Assembly (NCBI GenBank): GCA_018656865.1
Contig: JABHYO010000121.1
Location: forward strand, 1 to 40,121
DNA: 40,121 nucleotides
DNA from: Gammaproteobacteria bacterium
GTDB lineage: Bacteria; Pseudomonadota; Gammaproteobacteria; Pseudomonadales; Azotimanducaceae
Reading direction: 5' to 3'
The translations under genes were made by a program, and so were the position numbers. The notes under the pieces were generated by a model. It saw nothing but the letters and a program-made list of their open reading frames with translations. It was not told where the DNA came from and did no database searches. This document shows positions 24,823-34,414 of the stretch, piece after piece; the first letter of the stretch is position 1, and the number at the start of each line of letters is the position of its first letter.

Positions 24823-26217
24823 GTGACTGAAGCTAAAACCCTGGGAGAACTGAAAGCGAGCAATTATCAGGTTCTGCCGGTCAGAGAGGAAATGCGCCGC
24901 AATCTGATGGCAAAGCTCCAGGCTGAAGAAGATGTCTTCCCAAACATCATCGGCTACCAGGAAACCGTTATCCCCCAGATCGAAAACGCGATTCTGTCAG
25001 GCCAGGACATTATCCTGCTGGGCGAACGCGGTCAGGCCAAATCGAGAATCATCCGCAGTCTGACCTGCCTGCTCGACGACAGAACACCGGTACTGGCTGA
25101 GGTCGAAATCCCCGAGAACCCGTACGCACCAGTCAGTGCCCAGGGCAAAAAAATTGTCAGAGAACAGGGTGACGATGCTGCCATCGAATGGATCAGTCCC
25201 GATCAGCGTTACGGTGAAAAGCTGGCCACACCCGATATTACTATCGCCGATCTTATCGGCGAGGTTGACCCGATCAAGATCGCCGAGGGACGCTACCTCT
25301 CAGATGAGGAAGCTCTGCACTTCGGTCTTATTCCGCATACTAATCGAGGGATCTTTGCCATCAATGAGCTACCGGACCTGGCTGAACGAATCCAGGTAGG
25401 TTTACTCAATGTCCTGGAAGAACGTGATATCCAGATACGCGGTCACAAGATTCGCCTCGACCTGGATGTCTTCATCGTCGCCACCGCTAATCCGGAGGAT
25501 TACACAAATCGCGGTCGAATTATTACACCGCTGAAAGATCGTTACGGTTCGCAGATCAGAACCCACTACCCGAGCGGTATACTCGAAGAAATAACAATCA
25601 TGGAGCAGGAACAGCGCAAGCTGAACCTGGGCGAGTATCGTGAAGACGTGCCGCCATTCATGTCCCAAATCATTGCAGAAATTACACAGCAGGCCAGGAA
25701 GTCACCTGACATCAACCAGCGTTCCGGCGTTTCGGTTAGAGCCTCCGTCGCCAACTACGAAGCCATACTCGCTAACGCTTTGCGTCGGGCTATCAAAACA
25801 GGGGAACTGGATATCGTGCCGAGGATTTCAGATCTGCCGTTCATTATGCCGTCACTGCAAGGCAAGGTTGAGTTCGAGGCCATGGAAGAAGGCCGTGAAG
25901 AGAAAATTATGGAGCGCCTGTTTCAGGATGCTGTCAAATCCGTATACGCTCGATTCACCGAGTCCATGGACATGGAAACATTGTCACTTCAGTTTGCCGA
26001 CGGCATTCATGTAACGACCGGCGAATCGCTGCCCTCCTCCGAGTATGAAGACATCGTCAAGCGAATAGATGGACTGGAAGCCGCAATCGAAAAACTCGTC
26101 CCGGGTGGTAACGTGGCAAATCGTGCATCTGCCATCGAATTCATTCTTGAAGGTCTGCACCTGAGTCAGTTGCTTAATAAGGACAGGGTCGGCGGCAGAA
26201 CAACCTACATGGGTTAA
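24823..26217 (+). CDS. MoxR/ChlI-type AAA+ ATPase
   Basis: 464 residues. The P-loop is GERGQAKS (67-74), with the second-to-last Gly replaced by Ala as is usual in this group. FAINELPDLAERIQVGLLNV carries the Walker B and the helix after it, and VFIVATANPEDYTNRGRI is the sensor-1 strand. The layout resembles magnesium-chelatase ChlI and MoxR ATPases, which act as hexameric remodelling machines with a VWA-domain partner; that partner is encoded five bases downstream. The start is GTG at 24823 with GGAG six bases upstream; an ATG 11 codons earlier (24790) has no ribosome binding site. The client complex is unknown. Confidence 0.9.
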   Translation: MTEAKTLGELKASNYQVLPVREEMRRNLMAKLQAEEDVFPNIIGYQETVIPQIENAILSGQDIILLGERGQAKSRIIRSLTCLLDDRTPVLAEVEIPENPYAPVSAQGKKIVREQGDDAAIEWISPDQRYGEKLATPDITIADLIGEVDPIKIAEGRYLSDEEALHFGLIPHTNRGIFAINELPDLAERIQVGLLNVLEERDIQIRGHKIRLDLDVFIVATANPEDYTNRGRIITPLKDRYGSQIRTHYPSGILEEITIMEQEQRKLNLGEYREDVPPFMSQIIAEITQQARKSPDINQRSGVSVRASVANYEAILANALRRAIKTGELDIVPRISDLPFIMPSLQGKVEFEAMEEGREEKIMERLFQDAVKSVYARFTESMDMETLSLQFADGIHVTTGESLPSSEYEDIVKRIDGLEAAIEKLVPGGNVANRASAIEFILEGLHLSQLLNKDRVGGRTTYMG

Positions 26218-26222
26218 CCCCG

Positions 26223-28316
26223 ATGAGCCCAAAATACACTGCACTAAATCGATACTCCCACTGGGACGGCAGCCAGAAAGTTGAGCTGGATGCCGATGAT
26301 ATCCTGGGGGCACTGTCTGAAGACCTGATGGAGTTCGGCGACCTTCAGCAAGCGATGCGTTACCTGATGCAAAGGGGCATGGAAACCGAAGATGGGAACT
26401 ACATCAAAGGTCTGCGCGATCTCCTAAAGCAGCTAAAAGAGCAACGCCGAGAGCGACTCGAACGCTTCGATATGGGCAGCATTATGGAGGACATCAAGAA
26501 ACAACTTGATGAGATCCTCGATATGGAAAAGCAGACCATCAACGAATGGATCGATAAGAAAAGCGATCCCGACGATTCCCAGAAGTTCATGGACGACCTG
26601 ATGAAAGATCTGGAGAACAATCTTCAGACCGATACGCCAACCCAGGGAAGTGACGAGGATGGCAATTTCTCCAACCAGGTTTTGGGTAATATCGGCGAAT
26701 CCAACAAGGAGTTCATCAAGAGTCTGCCAGACGATACCGCCGGTAAGGTAAAAGCTCTGCAGGACTATGAGTTTCTGAACACCGATGCTCAGAAGAAGTT
26801 TCTAAAGCTGATCGACGATCTGCGTAAGGCCATGACCCAGTCCTTTTTCAAGGACATCCAGAAAATGGTCAAAGAAATGTCGGATGGCGATATTGAACGC
26901 ATGAAGAACATGGTCAAAGACCTGAACGACATGCTGGTCAAGAAAATTGCCGGTGAAGATCCGGGATTTGAAGAATTCATGGACAAGTATGGCGACATGT
27001 TTGGCGACAACCCGCCAAAAAATCTGGATGAACTGCTGGATCAGATACAGCAGCAGATGGCGGCAACCCAGTCACTCTTTAATTCCATGTCACCTGAACA
27101 ACAACAGCAACTTCAGGAGATGATGCAGGGAAAATTCGGCGACCCTGAACTCGAGTCAGAACTGGCTAAGCTGGCCAAAGAACTGGACTTCCTCAATCCA
27201 CAGGGAAAGCAGTACAACTTTTCCGGTGACGAAGAAATCGACCTCATGGCTGCGATGGAGTTAATGAGGGAAATGGGCGATCTGGATCAGCTGGAACAGC
27301 AGATGCAGCGTGCCCAGTATGACGGCAAGGTCGACAATATCGATCCAGACAAGATAAAGGAACTGCTGGGTGACGAGGCCCTCGACAATCTCGAAGAAAT
27401 GAAAAAGATGCTCGAGGTTCTGGAGAAAGCCGGCTACGTCACTAAAGATGGCAATAAATGGGAGCTGACTCCACGGGGCACACGCAGCCTGGGGCAAAAA
27501 GCTCTGACCGAAATCTATGGCAAACTGAAAAAACAAAATCTAGGCAATCACGCTGTTCCCGAGGAAGGCAGGTTCGGCGAACGCATTGAGGATTCCAAGC
27601 CATACGAGTTTGGCGATCCTTTCCATCTGCACATGTCCCGCACCATTCGCAATGCACTGGACAGGGAAGGACCCGGCTCGCCCATCAATTTGCAGATGGA
27701 CGATTTTGAGATTTACCGCAGCGAACAGATAACCCAGACCTCGACGGTACTGATGGTTGACCTGTCCTGGTCTATGGCGCTACGGGGCTCCTTCCAGTCG
27801 GCCAAGAAGGTCGCCATGGCACTGCACAATCTGATTTCGTCAGCCTACCCGCGCGATTCGCTATACGTGCTTGGCTTCTCTGCTTACGCTAAGGAAATCA
27901 AGCCACACGATCTCCCCTATCTGCAATACGACGACTATCTGCTCGGTACGAATATGCAGCATGCGTTGATCCTGGCAGAAAAACTGCTAGCCAAGCATCA
28001 GCAGGGAACCCGGCAGGTCATCATGATCACCGATGGTGAGCCGACGGCCCACCTGGAAAACGGCAGACCGGTCTTTGCCTATCCACCTACACCGACGACC
28101 ATCAGTAAAACACTGCGCGCCGTGCGAAGCTGCACGACCAAGAACATCACCATTAATACTTTCATGCTTGATCAGAGCTACTACCTGAAAGCTTTCGTCG
28201 AACAGATGAGCAAAATCAACGGTGGCAGAATTTTCTATGCGGAACCCCACAACCTGGGTGAATACATCCTGGTTGATTATGTTCAGAACAAGAAAAAGCG
28301 CCTGAGCCGAAGATAG
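26223..28316 (+). CDS. VWA-domain partner of the AAA+ ATPase
   Basis: 697 residues. The first 440 residues are long, charged and helical, rich in Met, Gln, Glu and Lys, with many DxxM/KxM blocks that look coiled-coil. A VWA domain follows from about 503: metal-binding DLSWS in LMVDLSWSMALRG (near residue 511), a Thr in LGTNMQHAL, and MITDGEP. VWA proteins of this type bind metal ions and, with the MoxR/ChlI ATPase encoded upstream, act as cofactor- or metal-inserting or complex-assembly chaperones. The start ATG lies five bases after the ATPase stop. The gene is convergent with rluA, two bases apart. Confidence 0.9.
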   Translation: MSPKYTALNRYSHWDGSQKVELDADDILGALSEDLMEFGDLQQAMRYLMQRGMETEDGNYIKGLRDLLKQLKEQRRERLERFDMGSIMEDIKKQLDEILDMEKQTINEWIDKKSDPDDSQKFMDDLMKDLENNLQTDTPTQGSDEDGNFSNQVLGNIGESNKEFIKSLPDDTAGKVKALQDYEFLNTDAQKKFLKLIDDLRKAMTQSFFKDIQKMVKEMSDGDIERMKNMVKDLNDMLVKKIAGEDPGFEEFMDKYGDMFGDNPPKNLDELLDQIQQQMAATQSLFNSMSPEQQQQLQEMMQGKFGDPELESELAKLAKELDFLNPQGKQYNFSGDEEIDLMAAMELMREMGDLDQLEQQMQRAQYDGKVDNIDPDKIKELLGDEALDNLEEMKKMLEVLEKAGYVTKDGNKWELTPRGTRSLGQKALTEIYGKLKKQNLGNHAVPEEGRFGERIEDSKPYEFGDPFHLHMSRTIRNALDREGPGSPINLQMDDFEIYRSEQITQTSTVLMVDLSWSMALRGSFQSAKKVAMALHNLISSAYPRDSLYVLGFSAYAKEIKPHDLPYLQYDDYLLGTNMQHALILAEKLLAKHQQGTRQVIMITDGEPTAHLENGRPVFAYPPTPTTISKTLRAVRSCTTKNITINTFMLDQSYYLKAFVEQMSKINGGRIFYAEPHNLGEYILVDYVQNKKKRLSRR

Positions 28317-28318
28317 AA

Positions 28319-28999
28319 TCAGGCCGCTACCCACGGTGCAGGGGAACGGAAAACCATCATTTCACCGGTACCGGGATGCAGAATACCGAGTTCCTGCGCG
28401 TGCAGACAAAGGCGAGGTGATGCCTTGAATGCATCTTCGTGTGCATAGAGATCGCAACCGAGAATTGGATGGTCTATCGCCGCCAGATGTAACCTGAGCT
28501 GGTGACTGCGACCGGTGACAGGTTTTAACCGTACTCGAGTCTTTTTATCGTCCGCCTGTATCTTCTCGAACCGCGTCAGCGCCGATTTCCCCAACTCGTG
28601 ATCAACAATCTGTTTTGGTCGATTCGACGGGTCTGGTCGAAGCGGCAGATCTATTTCGCCCGAAGCGGCCGTCATCTCACCCCAGACATCAGCGATATAG
28701 GTTTTCTCGACGATACGCTCGCGAAACTGCCGGTTTAAATCACTCGTCGCCAGCTGTGATAACGCAAGCACCATCAGCCCGGAAGTATCCAGATCAAGCC
28801 GATGCACGATCCTGGCATCTGGATACTCATAAAGCAGCCGCCGCAGAACCGAGTCTTTTAAAAACCTCCCCGGCACTGACAATAATCCCGCAGGCTTGCT
28901 GACGATGAGTATCTCGTCGTCTACAAATAGGACTTCTACTTCCTCTTCGCAGGGCGGTGGTACGTACCGCGTGAATTCTGATTCATCAGTGACAGACAT
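28319..28999 (-). CDS. rluA: RluA-family pseudouridine synthase
   Basis: 226 residues (E. coli RluA has 219). The catalytic motif is VHRLDLDTSGLMV, with Asp69 as nucleophile, preceded by KPAGLLSVPGR and followed by FRERIVEKTYIADVWG, NRPKQ and TGRSHQLRLHLAAIDHPILG, matching RluA more than RluC/D because there is no S4 domain. RluA makes pseudouridine in 23S rRNA (746) and some tRNAs (32). The same family includes close relatives, so the exact target is inferred. It diverges from the esterase gene that begins about 40 bases away. Confidence 0.92.
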   Translation of the reverse strand: MSVTDESEFTRYVPPPCEEEVEVLFVDDEILIVSKPAGLLSVPGRFLKDSVLRRLLYEYPDARIVHRLDLDTSGLMVLALSQLATSDLNRQFRERIVEKTYIADVWGEMTAASGEIDLPLRPDPSNRPKQIVDHELGKSALTRFEKIQADDKKTRVRLKPVTGRSHQLRLHLAAIDHPILGCDLYAHEDAFKASPRLCLHAQELGILHPGTGEMMVFRSPAPWVAA

Positions 29000-29038
29000 T
29001 CCCGTATAGTGCCGGATTCAGTCCCGAAAAGCATAGCT

Positions 29039-30115
29039 ATGGCTTCCAGCGATGAAGATCTGCTCAACGGAATAACAGTGTTAACCCCAACACTGCTGAC
29101 CACCCTGGAGGCCTTCGAGCAGGTGCAGCGCAATATGCACCCAAACCGCATCGATCAGCTGGCTGAATTCATTAACCCGTTTGAAGCGAATCTCAAGCAC
29201 GCCTTCGAGGAATTCAAAGACCTGCAATTCCCTGAGCACATCGAGAAATTTGGCAAACACCTGAAGGAGGCATCCACCTATGCACTCCGTGCCTGCAACG
29301 GTATCACCGATAGTCAGGGCGACACCTGGGCCGCCATGAAAGCCATGCGCGCCCACAGTCGCGCACAGGAAAAACTTTATCCAATTGCTTCGATACTGAA
29401 ACCCATCAGCCAATACTTTCTGGAAATGTATGCCCGTGAGAACAGTGAGCTGCTGGGCAAGCTGGCACAGGAAAGACCCGGCGCGGAAGTCGGACTTCTC
29501 AATGCCAACAATTCAAGGGAAACACGGGGCGGATTCAGTCTTTATATCCCGGAATACCTGGACCCGGAAGAATCACACCCTCTTGTTATCGCCCTGCATG
29601 GCGGAACCGGTCATGGTGCCGATTTCGTCTGGGCCTGGTTACGTGAAGCGCGCACCCGAGGTTTCATCCTGATGGCACCAACTTCCCAGGGCGACACCTG
29701 GGCACTGATGGAGGAGGATATCGACCTGCCGGTTTTGGTCCAGGAAATCGAATTTATTGCCAATTTGACCAATGTAGACCGCGACCATATTCTGCTCACT
29801 GGCATGTCCGACGGCGGTACTTACAGTCTGCTGGCTGGATTACAGGCAGAATCTCCCTTTACTCACCTCGCGCCCTTTTCCGGCGTTCTGCATCCCGAGA
29901 TCACCATGAGTGGCAATATTGTCCATGCCAGGGACAAGCCCATCTATCTGGTTCACGGTACTCAGGACTGGATGTTTCCGGTGGAGACCGCCCAGATGGC
30001 AGAAGCGGAACTAATCGCAGCTGGCGCTAACCTGACCTGCCGAATTATCGAGGGTTTATCCCATACCTACGCCAGAACCGAAAACCCTGCCCTGCTTGAT
30101 TGGTTCCTGGAATGA
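29039..30115 (+). CDS. Alpha/beta hydrolase (esterase / PHB-depolymerase-like)
   Basis: 358 residues. An N-terminal helical region (about 1-155) with no recognisable motif is followed by a compact hydrolase domain: ALHGGTGHGADF supplies the oxyanion loop, GMSDGGTYSL the GxSxGG nucleophile elbow, LVHGTQDWMFPVETAQ the acid Asp and GLSHTY the catalytic His. This arrangement fits the dienelactone-hydrolase/PHB-depolymerase-like esterase group. The start is not certain: an upstream GTG at 29009 is in frame and adds ten residues, but no clear ribosome binding site separates the choices. Substrate unknown. Confidence 0.85.
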   Translation: MASSDEDLLNGITVLTPTLLTTLEAFEQVQRNMHPNRIDQLAEFINPFEANLKHAFEEFKDLQFPEHIEKFGKHLKEASTYALRACNGITDSQGDTWAAMKAMRAHSRAQEKLYPIASILKPISQYFLEMYARENSELLGKLAQERPGAEVGLLNANNSRETRGGFSLYIPEYLDPEESHPLVIALHGGTGHGADFVWAWLREARTRGFILMAPTSQGDTWALMEEDIDLPVLVQEIEFIANLTNVDRDHILLTGMSDGGTYSLLAGLQAESPFTHLAPFSGVLHPEITMSGNIVHARDKPIYLVHGTQDWMFPVETAQMAEAELIAAGANLTCRIIEGLSHTYARTENPALLDWFLE

Positions 30116-30121
30116 AGCTGG

Positions 30122-31000
30122 CTACTCGGCCAGGAATGCCCGGGTAATCTGAAGAAACTCGTCGAGCTGGTCATGATGCAGCCAGTGGCCGGCATCCTCG
30201 ATCCGAGCGTGCCTCGCATTCTTGAAATAAGGTAGCGGATCCTCTCGGGATTCATCACTGAACCAGGATTCACTCCCACTCACCAGCAGTACAGGTGCAT
30301 CAATCCTCCCCCACAACTCCCGAACCTGAGCCCGGGGCATGTCATAGGCCGCCATACAGTGGGTGTAGTTGTCGAACTTCCAGCTGTAGGAACCATCCTC
30401 ATTTTGATTGGCACCGTGTACGGTTAAATGTCGTGCCTGGTCTTCCCGTAGGTGGCTGTTGGCATCGTGCATCCTGCGATAGGAATCCTCAAGGGATTCA
30501 TATCGCATAGGCATTCGGCCTGCGACCTTCCGTGTGTTTTCGATCCAGTCCCGCATACGTTCATGGGGCGGTCTTTTTTCCCACTCAGCCGGTGCCCCAC
30601 CCGTACCTTCGATGACAACCATTTTCTCGATGTTTTCAGGGTAGATCCCTGCATATTTGAGTGCAACACTACCGCCCAGAGAGTGGGCAATCATGGTCAA
30701 TGGTGCCAGGTTCTGCTGATGAATCAGCTGTGCCAGATCATAGACGTATTCGTTGTGGCTGTAGGAGCTGCCATAAACCCAGGCGGAATCGCCATGCCCC
30801 CTGAAATCCGGCGCAATGATGTGATAATCCTCTCTCAGCTCCTCTGCTATCCAATCCCAGTTATGGCAATGATCGCGATTGCCGTGAACCAGCAACAGGG
30901 GTGGCTTGTCTGCGTTGCCCCAGTCGAGATAGTGCAATCTCAGCCGCTGAGAAAAGTAGATTCGAGAAGCCGGACTTGCTTTGCTTCCTTCTGTGGTCAT
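30122..31000 (-). CDS. Alpha/beta hydrolase
   Basis: 292 residues, canonical single-domain fold: LLLVHGNRDHCHNWDW (oxyanion HG), APDFRGHGDS, nucleophile Ser107 in IAHSLGG, the acid near LLVSGSESWF, and the catalytic His in IEDAGHWLHHDQ. The overall shape resembles carboxylesterases and epoxide hydrolase-like or C-C hydrolases. The substrate cannot be read. It is convergent with the esterase gene at 29039, six bases apart, and diverges from the DUF1631-like gene. Confidence 0.9.
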   Translation of the reverse strand: MTTEGSKASPASRIYFSQRLRLHYLDWGNADKPPLLLVHGNRDHCHNWDWIAEELREDYHIIAPDFRGHGDSAWVYGSSYSHNEYVYDLAQLIHQQNLAPLTMIAHSLGGSVALKYAGIYPENIEKMVVIEGTGGAPAEWEKRPPHERMRDWIENTRKVAGRMPMRYESLEDSYRRMHDANSHLREDQARHLTVHGANQNEDGSYSWKFDNYTHCMAAYDMPRAQVRELWGRIDAPVLLVSGSESWFSDESREDPLPYFKNARHARIEDAGHWLHHDQLDEFLQITRAFLAE

Positions 31001-31125
31001 CGATTAATCCGTATGAGAAGCCGAAGGTCGCGAATTATAGCAGTCTTGTTGCCAATATCAGGCACAGGTATTCGTACGGGAAAGTCGTGGTAACATTTGG
31101 AACCCAGTGTGTTGTACGAAATGGA

Positions 31126-32943
31126 ATGCCTGTAAGCTCTCGACTTGTCATCGACGCTCTGACACAGCGGTACATTGGTGCTGAACCGAGCGCCCCTAAC
31201 AAGTCGTGCGAAGAAATCGCGGACTTCCTCCGCACACTCGATCCCAATCAGATTTCAGATCACTCCCTTCTCGATGCTATCGCCAACGAGCATCCGGACT
31301 GGATTCCCGGCACTTCTGAAATCGCGGTACTACATTCAGTCCGTGACTGTATGACCATGATCTTCAACCTTGTCGACCTCGACCCGGAGATTACAGCTCG
31401 AATTGAACAGATGACGTCCGTCGTCGCTGCCGAGCTGGTTCTGCAGCCGACACTGCCTCTCGAGGATGCCAACTCATCCGTCCTTTCCATCGCCGACAAA
31501 TTGCTCGATGCCACCATCGGCTGGTCGAGCGACCAGGGCCGGGCAGGAGAAAAGTTACTCACCAAGGTTGATGAGGTTGTCACCTCGCTTCAATCCCAGC
31601 CTGTCGACTTCGAAACGCTGCAAACGGAGCTTTCGACATTTCTTGGTAAAGATCAGTCAAGAATTCAAAAACTGGAAGACCGCCTGGCGGCATCCGAATC
31701 GGGCAAGCTACGCTCTCAGAAAAGCCGATCACTCGCCGCCGAGATGATTAACAAGTCCATGGAAGGCCACCAACTGACCGAAAACATTACGAATTTCCTT
31801 AAGGGACCCTGGTACGAGTCGATGCAGTTGCTTGCTATTAACGGGGGACTCGATGGCGATGACTGGATCCGCGCAACCAAGCTAACAGAGACCATCATCT
31901 GGACCTACCAACCAATCACTTCCGCCGATGAAGAAAAGGCGAACGCGGAAAAACAACGGCTCTACCGAATAGTTGAGAACCTGACCGGCGAGATTCGTGA
32001 CCTACTACTTGCCTTTGAGCACAACAGCGCCAATCTGGATACAGCAATCGAAGACATCGAACAGGATCATATTCTAATGGTGTCAGGGCAGGAGCTTGAG
32101 TATGCCGACTTCGAACCTATTGAATCTGACGGAGAGCCCATCGGCCAGCGTACATCCGTAAGCCGCATCCTTCTCCGAAAGGTGAACAACCTGGAACCCG
32201 GACAGTGGTTTACCTATGACGAGAATGGCAAATGCGCACGCATCAAGCTGGTTCTGAAGCTGCAGGACGTAAAACAGATGCTGTTCACCAATCGAAATGG
32301 CATGAAAGCACTTGAAAAAAGCTACGACGAGATGGCCTACCTCATGTCTTCCAGCGTCATCAAACCATTGAACCACGAGTCCGTTTTCTCATCGACCTTC
32401 AGAACCTTCTACCAGGGTCTGATGGACGAATACGAACGAAAGCAGAAGCTGGCAGAAGAAGCAGGCAAAAAGGAAGCAGAAACCGAAGCAGCCAAGGAGA
32501 AGGCCCTCAAAGAGGCAGCAGCCATCGCGCGGGCAAAAGAAGAAGCGGACGACAAGAGAAAAGAAGAAGAAAAAAACGAACGGCTGCAGCAGGCCAAGGC
32601 CGAAGCCAACCTGGAAGAAAACCAGGAACGGGTTGCTGAATTAACAGAGAAAGTGAGCAAGCTGGCCGTCGGAGCCTGGCTGAAACTGCCCGCTGCCGAC
32701 GGGTCCCTTGAGGAATGCAAACTAGCCGTCAAGATCGCCGCTGCGGATAAACTCATTTTTGTCTCACGCACCGGTGTCAAGATCGGTGAATACACCAACG
32801 AACAACTCACAACTCTACTCGTAGCAGGACAAGGCGAAATCAGCGACACGGGTGTCGAATTCGAAGACACCCTTGCTCAGGTTGTCACCAAACTCCGCGC
32901 GGACAGGGAGAAAAGTTATGACGACCTCACAGGATCAAAATAG
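31126..32943 (+). CDS. DUF1631-like protein with two copies of its C-terminal domain
   Basis: 605 residues from this start. The N-terminal part (about 1-340) is helical, including FLKGPWYESMQLLAI and a TIIWTYQPI segment that recall the DUF1631 family of gammaproteobacteria. The distinctive sheet-like domain of that family appears twice: near 355-410 (LEPGQWFTYDENGKCARIKL, then MLFTNRNGMK) and near 512-575 (AVGAWLKLPAADGSLEECKL, then LIFVSRTGVK). A Lys/Glu/Ala-rich coiled coil (about 434-509) separates them. The start is uncertain: there are other in-frame GTG codons upstream to about 31087. It overlaps the PilZ gene by 26 bases, which suggests a c-di-GMP-linked function. Confidence 0.75.
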   Translation: MPVSSRLVIDALTQRYIGAEPSAPNKSCEEIADFLRTLDPNQISDHSLLDAIANEHPDWIPGTSEIAVLHSVRDCMTMIFNLVDLDPEITARIEQMTSVVAAELVLQPTLPLEDANSSVLSIADKLLDATIGWSSDQGRAGEKLLTKVDEVVTSLQSQPVDFETLQTELSTFLGKDQSRIQKLEDRLAASESGKLRSQKSRSLAAEMINKSMEGHQLTENITNFLKGPWYESMQLLAINGGLDGDDWIRATKLTETIIWTYQPITSADEEKANAEKQRLYRIVENLTGEIRDLLLAFEHNSANLDTAIEDIEQDHILMVSGQELEYADFEPIESDGEPIGQRTSVSRILLRKVNNLEPGQWFTYDENGKCARIKLVLKLQDVKQMLFTNRNGMKALEKSYDEMAYLMSSSVIKPLNHESVFSSTFRTFYQGLMDEYERKQKLAEEAGKKEAETEAAKEKALKEAAAIARAKEEADDKRKEEEKNERLQQAKAEANLEENQERVAELTEKVSKLAVGAWLKLPAADGSLEECKLAVKIAAADKLIFVSRTGVKIGEYTNEQLTTLLVAGQGEISDTGVEFEDTLAQVVTKLRADREKSYDDLTGSK

Positions 32944-33286
32944 TCGGATTGAAACAAGGCTCGATCTGGAAGAAACCATCTTCATCGAGATCATTGCCTC
33001 GGACAGTTCCTCGGCCGGCAGCGTGCTCATGTGCAATTCCCTGGATCTTTCCGCCAACGGTCTTCAGGTAATTGTCGATGAAGAGATTTCGATGGGGTCG
33101 ATCCTGAGACTGTGCATCGACTTCAAGGATGCAGACCCTATTTTTCTGGTGGGTGAAGTGAAGTGGAAGCGACCCGATGAAGAATCCGGCGCCTATCGTA
33201 TTGGATTCCTTCTGTTTGAAGCTGAAGATACAGACATCCAGAGATGGAAAGAACTGGTCGCACGGCTGCTGGGGTCAAAGCCATGA
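32918..33286 (+). CDS. PilZ-domain protein (c-di-GMP receptor)
   Basis: 122 residues, essentially one PilZ domain. Both ligand motifs are intact: RIETR (RxxxR) near residue 10 and DLSANG (D/NxSxxG) near residue 45, with the SLDLSANGLQV strand around it. The ATG at 32918-32920 has GGGAG well placed and lies inside the DUF1631-like gene, 26 bases before its stop. It probably reports c-di-GMP to a motility, adhesion or surface process, possibly with the overlapping gene's product. It is convergent with the nucleotidyltransferase of the peptide operon, 21 bases apart. Confidence 0.93.
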   Translation: MTTSQDQNSRIETRLDLEETIFIEIIASDSSSAGSVLMCNSLDLSANGLQVIVDEEISMGSILRLCIDFKDADPIFLVGEVKWKRPDEESGAYRIGFLLFEAEDTDIQRWKELVARLLGSKP

Positions 33287-33307
33287 CACACTCGAAGAAA
33301 GGCGTTA

Positions 33308-34414
33308 CTAAAACCTGAAACCGATCAACCGTCGGATATATAGCAGCGGCAACCACCAACCAGATTGTTTGCCGTACTTCATCAGGATATACGAACCGGG
33401 AGGTAGCAGATGTTCTCTTAGCAACTGCGCCCTCTGCCCCCAGCCCGGTAGCGCCAGAAAATCTGTCAGTAAACCCTGGAACCGGCTGCCGGTCAGCAGC
33501 CTATGAGAAACTTCGGTACTCCCGTGGCCGGCTAACACCTTCCGATCAGCTTCCGGGATGTTAACGCTGAAAAATTCATCAGCAGCCTCCAGGGTATCGA
33601 GCATGACGGCACACAACTGTTTTTGACGGCTAATCTCACCAAACCGTTTCCAGTCAGCCTCGCTAAGACGCTGACAAACGAGAAAAATATCGTACAACCA
33701 TAATAATCTGTCACCACGTGCCGTCAGCTCATCACCATAGTCCAGAGTGTTTAGATGCCCTACGCGATGCAGACAGAGATGCAAAAGCTGGTAGACGTTG
33801 TCCAGAGTACGAGCGCTGCCGTGCAAACAAGGTAAATCGACTGAATTCTGATTCAGTTCTTCCCAGGGGAAGGCCAGCGCAAATACCTGTAGGTTACTGA
33901 CGCGCCAGTGGACGTCCATCATGAACGTGTAACCAAACCGGTCGGATTTTGTATACGCCTGTTGATACTGCAGCAGTTCAACCGATGACGACACTTTTTG
34001 CTCAAAGTTGAACTCAGCCATCACGGCTTGCACCGCCCTCCTATCCTCGTCATCGATTATCAGGTCCGTATCCCCCCTTGAGCGCAACCAGGGATGCGAA
34101 TAAACGCTATACGCAAGCGCCGTACCTTTCAGCAGAAGGTGTTCAATATTATCGGACTCAAGCCTGGCCAATAATTGCACCAGTTGATCGGCGTGAAGCA
34201 ACTCGTAGACTTTGTGAGCTTCCAGAGTGTCAAACAGAGGATCGCAGACTTGTTTCGGCAGATCGATCGAATGGCGCTGCACAAGATCCGCAATTAGCGC
34301 TCCTGCACCATGCACCTGGCAGGTACGAACAAATTCATCAGCGGGCCAGTCATCGCTCCAGGCCGGTGAGCCACCGGACAACGTTTCAGCGATATAGTGT
34401 TCGAAATCGGTCAT
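33308..34414 (-). CDS. Uncharacterised nucleotidyltransferase (NTP_transf_5-like), peptide-modification operon
   Basis: 368 residues. The active-site region is LLKGTALAYSVY followed by WLRSRGDTDLII, matching the KG...GD-x-D core of the NTP_transf_5 (PF14907-like) group, where the two Asp residues bind metal. A later HWRV segment carries another possible acidic or basic ligand region. This family appears in operons with a HprK-like kinase and a PqqD protein, and in some lasso-peptide loci. The likely job is transfer of a nucleotidyl group to the peptide, possibly onto a phosphate added by the kinase; that is inference. The ATG overlaps the methyltransferase stop by four bases (ATGA). It is the last gene of the operon. 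Confidence 0.85.
   Translation of the reverse strand: MTDFEHYIAETLSGGSPAWSDDWPADEFVRTCQVHGAGALIADLVQRHSIDLPKQVCDPLFDTLEAHKVYELLHADQLVQLLARLESDNIEHLLLKGTALAYSVYSHPWLRSRGDTDLIIDDEDRRAVQAVMAEFNFEQKVSSSVELLQYQQAYTKSDRFGYTFMMDVHWRVSNLQVFALAFPWEELNQNSVDLPCLHGSARTLDNVYQLLHLCLHRVGHLNTLDYGDELTARGDRLLWLYDIFLVCQRLSEADWKRFGEISRQKQLCAVMLDTLEAADEFFSVNIPEADRKVLAGHGSTEVSHRLLTGSRFQGLLTDFLALPGWGQRAQLLREHLLPPGSYILMKYGKQSGWWLPLLYIRRLIGFRF

Noticed and set aside
33273-33308. 11-codon frame between the PilZ and nucleotidyltransferase genes
   Set aside because: It overlaps the PilZ end, has no ribosome binding site and is too short to support.
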